Of a DNA stretch of 64,000 nucleotides, positions 58,430 through 64,000 are shown piece by piece; within the stretch, counting starts at the first letter, position 1; each line of letters opens with the position of its first letter. The stretch is from NCBI RefSeq assembly GCF_900143625.1, contig NZ_FRFF01000178.1:1-64000 (forward strand). Direction: 5' to 3'. The notes below the pieces were generated by a model. The model was not told where the DNA came from and searched no databases. It saw only the letters and a program-made list of their open reading frames with translations. Source of the stretch: Nocardiopsis sp. JB363 (lineage in GTDB: Bacteria > Actinomycetota > Actinomycetes > Streptosporangiales > Streptosporangiaceae). The position numbers and the translations under genes are program-made.

Positions 58430-58510
58430 TCATCGCCCCCTCCTTCCGGCCCCGCACCCGCCGGCCCACGAACCCGTAGCCGTATTCAGCCAGAAAAGGA
58501 ATGCCCGACG

Positions 58511-60391
58511 GTGTCCAGCGACAACCCCCGTCAGCACGCCGACGGATCTGAGAACAGACCCGTGGACCATCCGAAGCAACGCTCCCGCCGCCAGATGGTG
58601 ATGCCGGAGGACGTGCTCGACGCGTACGAACGTTCCGAACCGCAGGGTGAACCCGAGACCGGTCTGAAGACCCTCCGGGATCCGAGCGAGATCGGTGACC
58701 TGGGCACGGCGGACCGGGCCGGTCTGGAGGACGGCGACGAGATCGGTGGTTCGTCGCACACCGCTCCGGGCAATATCGCCAAGTCGACCGCGATCATGGC
58801 GGTCGGCACGATCGCCTCACGCGCGACCGGCTTCGTCCGGGCCATCATCCTGGCCGCCGCGATCGGCACCCAACTGCTGGGCGACGCCTACCAGACCGCG
58901 GGCATGGTCCCGTACATGATCTACGACCTGCTCATCGGCGGGTTGTTGGCCAGTGTGTTCGTGCCGTTCCTGGTCAAGCGGCGCAAGCTCGACAACGACG
59001 GGGGCGACAAGACCGAGCAGCGTCTGGTGACCCTGATGCTGCTCGGGTTGTTCGTGCTGACCCTGGTGTCCGTACTGATCGCCGAGTGGTTCATCAGGAT
59101 CTACGCGGGCGGGTTCAGCGGGGCCCAGTACGAGGTCTCGGTGATCCTCGCCCGGTATCTGGTGCTGCAGATCTTCTTCATCGGCGCCAGCGGCCTGGCC
59201 AGCGCGATGCTGAACGCGCGCAACAAGTTCGGCGCCCCCATGTGGGCCCCGGTACTGAACAACGTCGTGATCATCGGCGTCTGCCTCTGGTACCTGAACA
59301 TCGCCGGCCCGGGACGGTCCCCGGAGACCATCACGCAGGGCGAGCTGGCACTGCTGGGTCTGGGTACCTCGTTGGGTCAGGTCGTGCAGGCCGCCGTGCT
59401 GATCTGGGCGTTGGCCGCGGCGGGCTTCCGTTGGCGGCCCCGTCTGGACCTGCGCGGTTCGGGCCTGGGCGAGGCGGCCGGCGCCGCCTCCTGGATGATG
59501 CTGTACATCGTGGTCGCGCAGGTGGGCGCTCTCGTCTCCACCAACGTCGCCACCCGCGCCGGTGCGATGTCGGCGGAGCTGGGTTACGACACCGGATCGG
59601 GGATCGCGGCCTACAAGTTCGCCTCGATGCTGTTCCAGCTGCCGTACGCGATCATCGCGGTCTCGGTGATCACTGCGTTGTTGCCCCGGATGAGCGAACA
59701 CGTCGCGGCCGGGCGCAAGGACCAGGTCCGCAGTGACTTCTCTCGGGGGTTCCGTCTCTCCTCGGTGTTGATCGTGCCGATCTCGGTGGCGATGATCGTC
59801 TTCGCCATCCCGTTCTGCGTGATGATCTACGCGCAGGGCAGCACGAGCGTGGCGGACGCCGCGGCCATCGGCCGGATCCTGATGGTCTTCTGCGTGATGT
59901 TGATCCCGTTCACGCTCTTCCAGCTACAGATGCGTGTCTTCTACGCGCTGGGCGACACCCGCACACCCGCCTTGGTGGCGATCCCCTCGGAGATCACGCA
60001 CGCGATCACCGGGATCGGTCTACTGTTCGTGATGGCGGACACCCCGCAGCACATCGTGGTGTGGCTGCCGCTCCCCTACGGCCTGTACTACATCGTGGGC
60101 TCGATGATCATGTGGTACATCCTCCACAAGCGCCTCAACGGCCTGGACGGACGTCGCACCGTGGTCACCTTGTTCAAGCTGCACCTGGCCGCCGTTCCCG
60201 CGGCCCTCTTCGGCATGCTGATGATCGTGGTCTTCGAGGGCCTTCCCGGTGATCTGTGGCCGGCTCTCGGCTCGATGGTGGCCGGAGGACTGGTCGGTGC
60301 CGTACTGTTCGTGGTCGCGGCCAAGTTCCTCAATGTGACTGAAGTCACATCGTTCCTGGATTTGCTCAAGACACGACTGCGACGCCGCTGA
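58511..60391 (+). CDS. MurJ-family flippase (second, paralogous copy)
   Basis: A 626-residue protein clearly homologous over the whole membrane part to the gene before it: IMAVGTIASRATGFVRAIIL, YDLLIGGLLASVFVPFLVKR, ASAMLNARNKFGAPMWAPVL, RWRPRLDLRGSGLGEAAGAA and LQMRVFYALGDTRTPALVAI. The 90-residue N-terminal tail is unrelated in detail. GTG 58511, with AAAAGGAATG upstream. The pair looks like an old tandem duplication. One copy may serve a special phase (division, sporulation) or move another polyprenyl-linked substrate. The following pseudokinase gene matches the C-terminal part of the fused mycobacterial MviN protein. Confidence 0.9.
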   Translation: MSSDNPRQHADGSENRPVDHPKQRSRRQMVMPEDVLDAYERSEPQGEPETGLKTLRDPSEIGDLGTADRAGLEDGDEIGGSSHTAPGNIAKSTAIMAVGTIASRATGFVRAIILAAAIGTQLLGDAYQTAGMVPYMIYDLLIGGLLASVFVPFLVKRRKLDNDGGDKTEQRLVTLMLLGLFVLTLVSVLIAEWFIRIYAGGFSGAQYEVSVILARYLVLQIFFIGASGLASAMLNARNKFGAPMWAPVLNNVVIIGVCLWYLNIAGPGRSPETITQGELALLGLGTSLGQVVQAAVLIWALAAAGFRWRPRLDLRGSGLGEAAGAASWMMLYIVVAQVGALVSTNVATRAGAMSAELGYDTGSGIAAYKFASMLFQLPYAIIAVSVITALLPRMSEHVAAGRKDQVRSDFSRGFRLSSVLIVPISVAMIVFAIPFCVMIYAQGSTSVADAAAIGRILMVFCVMLIPFTLFQLQMRVFYALGDTRTPALVAIPSEITHAITGIGLLFVMADTPQHIVVWLPLPYGLYYIVGSMIMWYILHKRLNGLDGRRTVVTLFKLHLAAVPAALFGMLMIVVFEGLPGDLWPALGSMVAGGLVGAVLFVVAAKFLNVTEVTSFLDLLKTRLRRR

Positions 60392-60637
60392 TCACCTGGA
60401 ATGGATGACCTTGAGTAGTCGGACACGAATACGTCCAGGAAGGTGGATGGGTAATCAATGTCCTCCAAAGAGGCTGTTCAGGCGTCCTAGCATGGACAGA
60501 TACCGCTTTACCGCTAGAGCATCGTTTATCCGAGCTGCCCGAAGGGAGGCTGGGGACAGCAGACAGGGCCGACCCCCTCGCGTGAACCCGCACAGGCACC
60601 ACGCGACTCAGCGGCACTGGCACCCGTCACTCCCATC

Positions 60638-62212
60638 ATGAGCACCTTCCTGATCGAACCCGGGGCGAAGCTGGCCAACCGCTACCGACTCGACCACGTG
60701 GTGAGCGAGACCGGTGGTGCGACCCGGTGGAAAGCCACCGACGAGACGCTGGCGCGTCCGGTCGCGGTATGGACCTTCGCCGACGGTTTCCCCCGAACGT
60801 CAGAGGTCGTGCGCGCCGCACGGGCCACCAGCCGTGTGCCCGACGCCCGCGTCACCCAGGTCTTCGACGCCGACGACACCGCACCCGTCCCCTACGTGGT
60901 CGAGGAGTGGGTCATCGGCTCCTCCTTGGCCGAACTCCTCCAACAAGGCCCCATGGAGCCCGAGCGCGCCGCGGGCCTGGTGGCCGAGGCCGCCGAGGCC
61001 ATCGCCGCCGCCCATTCCAACGGCCTGTACCACCTGTGCTTGTCCCCCGGCAAGCTCATGTGGAGCAGTGGCGGAGCCGTCAAGGTCACCGGCATCGGGG
61101 TGGACGCCGCGCTGCTGGGCAGCAACGTCCCACAGCCCGGCGCCGTCGACGCCCAGGGGCTGGGCAACCTGCTGTACGCGGCCCTCACCGGTTACTGGCC
61201 GGGTGGACCGCAGAGCGGCCTGCCCGGTGCCCCACAGGGACCCATGGGCCCCTACCCTCCCGGTCAGCTGCGCCAAGGCGTCAGCGAACAGCTCGCCACC
61301 ATCACCACCCGCGCGGCACTGCCGCAGTTGGTCGGACAGTTGGTGCCAGGCCCGCCCATCACCAGCCCCGCGGAGTTCTGCGCGGCGCTGGCCGAGGTAC
61401 CCCGCCTCATCCCGCTGCCCGTGGCCCCCGCGGAGGCGGTCCCCCCGCCGGAACCGGGCACCTCCCGACGCACGGGTGAGTTCGACACCGCCACCGGTCC
61501 CCGGCGCAGTGCCCGCAACAGCTCCGCCGCCGCGCGTTCGGGCGGTGCCCGACCGCAGGCGAACTCGCGGATGGAGCAACGCACCGCTCGTGGTCAGGGC
61601 ACGTCGACCAAGCGCCTGCTCATCGGCGCCGTGGCCGTCCTGTTGTTCGCCGGTGTGGTCGCGGGCGCCTGGACGCTCGGAACCAGCCTGCGTTCGGGCA
61701 CCGAGGAAGAGGCCGCCCCCAGCGGGGGGGAGACCGAGGAGGCCCCCGAGAGCGTCGACCTGGAAGTCCTCGCCATCTCCGGAGCCGACGGTTTCGACCC
61801 ACTCGGTGACGGGAGCGAACACGGGGCCAATGCGGGGCTCGCGTACGACGGCGACGTGAGCACCCAGTGGAACACCGAGGGCTACAAGGACCCGATGGGT
61901 ACCGAGAAGACCGGTGTCGGTCTACTCCTCGACCTGGGTTCGGCCAAGGAGGTCCACGAACTCGATCTGGTCACGCCCGAGCAGAACTACGGCATGCAGA
62001 TCCGGGTCGGCGACGACATCTCCGCGACGGACCCGTCGTCCCTCGACTCCGCCCTTCCCGTCGCTTGGGAAGGTTCCGTCAGCGGCTCGCAGGCGGTGGA
62101 GTTCGACGAGAGCGTGACCGGACAGTACGTCCTGCTCTGGTTCACCGAACTGCCCGCGGACGACGGCCGCTACCGTGGAAGCGTCAATGAGGTCGAGGTA
62201 CGCGGACTCTAG
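60638..62212 (+). CDS. Membrane pseudokinase with C-terminal discoidin-like domain (MviN partner type)
   Basis: A 524-residue protein. Residues 10-250 have a Ser/Thr-kinase fold (LANRYRLDHVVSETGGATRW, then VPYVVEEWVIGSSLAELLQQ). The catalytic-loop HRD is replaced by YHLCLSPGKLMWSSG and the DFG region by VKVTGIGVD, so it is a pseudokinase. A membrane helix (LLIGAVAVLLFAGVVAGAWT) and an extracytoplasmic discoidin-like domain (VSTQWNTEGYKD, VHELDLVTPE) follow. In Mycobacterium tuberculosis the same domains form the C-terminus of MviN, where the pseudokinase recruits FhaA. Here it is a separate gene behind two murJ genes. Confidence 0.87.
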   Translation: MSTFLIEPGAKLANRYRLDHVVSETGGATRWKATDETLARPVAVWTFADGFPRTSEVVRAARATSRVPDARVTQVFDADDTAPVPYVVEEWVIGSSLAELLQQGPMEPERAAGLVAEAAEAIAAAHSNGLYHLCLSPGKLMWSSGGAVKVTGIGVDAALLGSNVPQPGAVDAQGLGNLLYAALTGYWPGGPQSGLPGAPQGPMGPYPPGQLRQGVSEQLATITTRAALPQLVGQLVPGPPITSPAEFCAALAEVPRLIPLPVAPAEAVPPPEPGTSRRTGEFDTATGPRRSARNSSAAARSGGARPQANSRMEQRTARGQGTSTKRLLIGAVAVLLFAGVVAGAWTLGTSLRSGTEEEAAPSGGETEEAPESVDLEVLAISGADGFDPLGDGSEHGANAGLAYDGDVSTQWNTEGYKDPMGTEKTGVGLLLDLGSAKEVHELDLVTPEQNYGMQIRVGDDISATDPSSLDSALPVAWEGSVSGSQAVEFDESVTGQYVLLWFTELPADDGRYRGSVNEVEVRGL

Positions 62213-62246
62213 TTCCTTCTAGTTGTGGGGTATGTGATCAGCGCAG

Positions 62247-62873
62247 ATGGACGCGGCCCAAGAGCTTCCTGACAAGGAGCTGTTGTCAAGGCACGCTCAA
62301 GGTGACGAACAGGCGTTCGGGGTACTGGTTCGCCGACACCGTGAGCGCCTCTGGGCTGTCGCCATCCGGATGATGAGCGACCCCGAGGAAGCGTCCGACG
62401 CCCTTCAGGACGCCTTCCTGTCGGCCTTCCGCGCCGCCGACCGTTTCCGTGGTGAGTCGCAGGTCACCACCTGGCTGCACCGGATCGTGGTGAACGCGTG
62501 CCACGACCGGCTCCGGCGCAGGAAGGTCCGTCCGGCCACCCCCACCGAGGACGAGACGCTCGACATCATCTCCAACGAGCGTCTCGGCCGGGCCGGTGGC
62601 GCTCCCGATCACGCCTCCCAGACCGAGTCCCGTCTGGACGTGCACGCCGCCCTCGAACAACTGCCGTTGGACCAGCGCATGGCGCTGACCCTGGTGGACA
62701 TGCTCGGGTACCGCGTCGAGGAGGCCGCCGACATCCTCGAAGTGGCCACCGGCACGGTCAAGAGCAGATGTGCGCGAGGTCGCGCCAAACTTCTCCCTTC
62801 CCTGGCTCATCTAAGGAACCCCGGGCCTCCCCGAGACGTCACATCTGGGAGAGGAGGTGCCAACCCATCGTGA
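62247..62873 (+). CDS. sigM: ECF RNA polymerase sigma factor, SigM-like
   Basis: A 208-residue ECF sigma factor. Region 2: AFGVLVRRHRERLWAVAIRM, then DPEEASDALQDAFLSAFRAA and VTTWLHRIVVNACHDRLRRR. Region 4: LEQLPLDQRMALTLVDMLGY, then EEAADILEVATGTVKSRCAR. The gene position behind murJ and the pseudokinase and before a zinc-type anti-sigma gene matches SigM loci of actinomycetes. Its stop overlaps the anti-sigma start by four bases (GTGA). Confidence 0.9.
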   Translation: MDAAQELPDKELLSRHAQGDEQAFGVLVRRHRERLWAVAIRMMSDPEEASDALQDAFLSAFRAADRFRGESQVTTWLHRIVVNACHDRLRRRKVRPATPTEDETLDIISNERLGRAGGAPDHASQTESRLDVHAALEQLPLDQRMALTLVDMLGYRVEEAADILEVATGTVKSRCARGRAKLLPSLAHLRNPGPPRDVTSGRGGANPS

Positions 62874-63715
62874 CGTCCCATCCTGACGTGGAGGCACTCG
62901 CCTTCTTCGCCGAGGACCTTCTGGAATCCGACGAAGAACGCTCTGTCGCCGACCACATCGAGACCTGCGCCCTCTGCGCGACCACCATCGACGAACTCGC
63001 CGGGGTCACCCGCGTGCTCGCCGATGTCCCGGCGCCCGCGCTGCCGCAGGACGTCGCCGACCTCCTCGACGGTCGCATCTCCGAGGCCGCCACGGAACGC
63101 GCGGCCGCGGACCGTCCCGCCCGAGGTCTCGACACCACACAGCCGGCGGAACCGGGAACACCCGCACCCGTCACCTCGATCAACCGGAAGCGACGCGGTT
63201 TCGGTCTTCCCAAGCTCTTCATGGTCGCCGCGGCGTCGGTGTTCGTCATCGGTGCCGGTTCCGCCGTCGTCGGAAGCCTGATGGCGGGCGAACCGGAGCT
63301 GGACTCGGCTTCCCAGTTGTCGGAGGACGCCACGACGGACAGCGCCCCGGACACCGCCCAGTCCTATTCCGCGGAAGGTGTCGCCAGCGGCACCGTCTAC
63401 ACCGAGGACGACTTCACGACGCAGGCGTCGGAGGTCCTGAACGGGGCCGAGGCCGACGACGACATGGGAGTGCAGGCGGAAGAGTCGGCGACGTTGCCCC
63501 AGGGTGCGCAGGAATGCGTCGCCCACGTGGAGGCCGGCACCGACGCCCACGTCACCCTGGTCGACGACGCTCTGTGGGAGGGCACCGAGGGCACGGACCG
63601 TGCCTGGGTCCTGTTCTCCCGTGAGAGCGATGGTGTCGACGTGCTCGTGGTCGACCCGACCTGCGCCCGCGGTGGCGACCTGGACTCGGCCGTCCTCGCC
63701 GAGGGAAGCCTGTAG
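62870..63715 (+). CDS. Membrane anti-sigma factor with zinc-binding (ZAS) domain
   Basis: A 281-residue partner of the preceding sigma factor. The N-terminal cytoplasmic part has the HxxxCxxC zinc motif (DHIETCALC), typical of anti-sigma domains that trap the ECF factor. A membrane helix lies near residues 110-135 (LFMVAAASVFVIGAGSAVVG). The extracytoplasmic part is acidic and ends with an AWVLFSRESDGVDVLVVDPT block containing two cysteines (ECVAHVEAG, PTCARGG). GTG 62870 overlaps the sigma stop; GGAGAGGAGG lies 12 bases upstream. Confidence 0.88.
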   Translation: MTSHPDVEALAFFAEDLLESDEERSVADHIETCALCATTIDELAGVTRVLADVPAPALPQDVADLLDGRISEAATERAAADRPARGLDTTQPAEPGTPAPVTSINRKRRGFGLPKLFMVAAASVFVIGAGSAVVGSLMAGEPELDSASQLSEDATTDSAPDTAQSYSAEGVASGTVYTEDDFTTQASEVLNGAEADDDMGVQAEESATLPQGAQECVAHVEAGTDAHVTLVDDALWEGTEGTDRAWVLFSRESDGVDVLVVDPTCARGGDLDSAVLAEGSL

Positions 63716-63770
63716 CGGGTTTCCCACCGGTCCGATGCCGTGTCGGTCGGGGTTCAACCGTGATGGGGCA

Positions 63771-64000
63771 CTAGGAAGAGCGTCCCTCTCCTGGTCGGAC
63801 CAGACCGCTCTCGTAGGCGACCACGACCAGACCCACCCGGTCCCGGACCCCGAGTTTGGCCAGCAGTCGACCGACGTGGGTACGGGCCGTGGCCGGGCTG
63901 AGGTGGAGTTCGGCGCCGATCTCCTGGTTGGACATACCCCGACCCACCAGGGTGAGGACCTCGCGTTCACGATCGGTGATACCGGTCAGTCGTTCCCCCG
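63771..64000 (-). CDS. LuxR-type response regulator, C-terminal part (cut by window edge)
   Basis: Only the last 75 complete codons are present. They form a NarL/LuxR helix-turn-helix: GITDREREVLTLVGRGMSNQ, then EIGAELHLSPATARTHVGRL and LAKLGVRDRVGLVVVAYESG. The receiver domain and any sensor kinase gene would lie to the right of the window. It converges on the anti-sigma gene, and 55 bases separate the two stops. Confidence 0.85.
   Translation of the reverse strand, partial: GERLTGITDREREVLTLVGRGMSNQEIGAELHLSPATARTHVGRLLAKLGVRDRVGLVVVAYESGLVRPGEGRSS

Overview
The window is high-GC actinomycete chromosome, most likely a Nocardiopsis-type member of the Nocardiopsaceae (inference from gene content and codon use; no 16S is present). 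Three housekeeping clusters that lie near oriC in filamentous actinomycetes support this: dnaX-ybaB-recR-lysC-asd, rpsF-ssb-rpsR-rplI with dnaB, and murJ-pseudokinase-sigM-anti-sigma. Coding density is high, many starts are GTG or TTG, and several genes look leaderless.

Layout. 1-4.1 kb: small secreted protein, a CPH-type copper P-type ATPase with a CsoR-like operator, and a PAP2 phosphatase. 4.8-9.4 kb: FCD-type GntR regulator, then a pyruvate dehydrogenase operon (E1 alpha, E1 beta, E2) with a perfect palindrome over its promoter. 9.4-12.6 kb: accessory module (membrane protein, two RsbW-like ATPases, a 43-aa zinc-ribbon protein, an XRE/DUF397 pair) bounded by two copies of the last 78 bases of the E2 gene. 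12.7-15.9 kb: uncharacterised protein, DUF952, PLDc_N membrane protein, UTRA-type GntR. 15.9-19.6 kb: asd, lysC, recR, ybaB. 19.7-23.5 kb: accessory genes between ybaB and dnaX (MerR/old yellow enzyme, an extended PIMT-like methyltransferase, DUF6243/TetR). 23.6-26.2 kb: dnaX, SRP RNA, tRNA-Ser(GGA). 26.4-34.5 kb: pyruvate oxidase, SGNH hydrolase, FadH-like reductase with PadR, tRNA-Ser(CGA), tadA and two associated proteins, upp. 34.9-38.4 kb: small proteins, a PH-domain protein and a decayed ABC-F gene. 38.5-44.6 kb: dnaB, a DnaA-box cluster, MATE exporter, 57-bp tandem repeats, amidase, rplI-rpsR-ssb-rpsF. 44.9-51.1 kb: class A PBP, inositol-1-phosphate synthase, MFS exporter. 51.2-64 kb: frameshifted methyltransferase, CCA-adding enzyme, DUF6049 protein, two tandem murJ paralogues, pseudokinase, ECF sigma factor with anti-sigma factor, and the end of a LuxR-type regulator.

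How the parts fit. Central carbon metabolism (PDH complex, pyruvate oxidase), aspartate-family synthesis (lysC-asd), replication and repair (dnaX, recR, dnaB, ssb), translation (S6, S18, L9, tRNAs, TadA, CCA enzyme, SRP RNA) and envelope growth (PBP, two MurJ, pseudokinase, SigM-like system, inositol phosphate for phosphoinositides and mycothiol) form the conserved core. Redox and drug-response pairs and small regulatory modules are inserted between these blocks.

The strongest leads are the E2 3'-end duplication around the 9.4-12.5 kb module, the dyad operators at pdhA, the MerR/OYE and TetR/DUF6243 loci with a related site before the broken ABC-F gene, the orphan graspetide-type methyltransferase, the DnaA-box cluster beside dnaB, and a recurrent leaderless layout of TAnnnT, six bases, start codon. 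I did not see a single convincing new multi-gene system; the best candidate for an undescribed module is 9374-12549.
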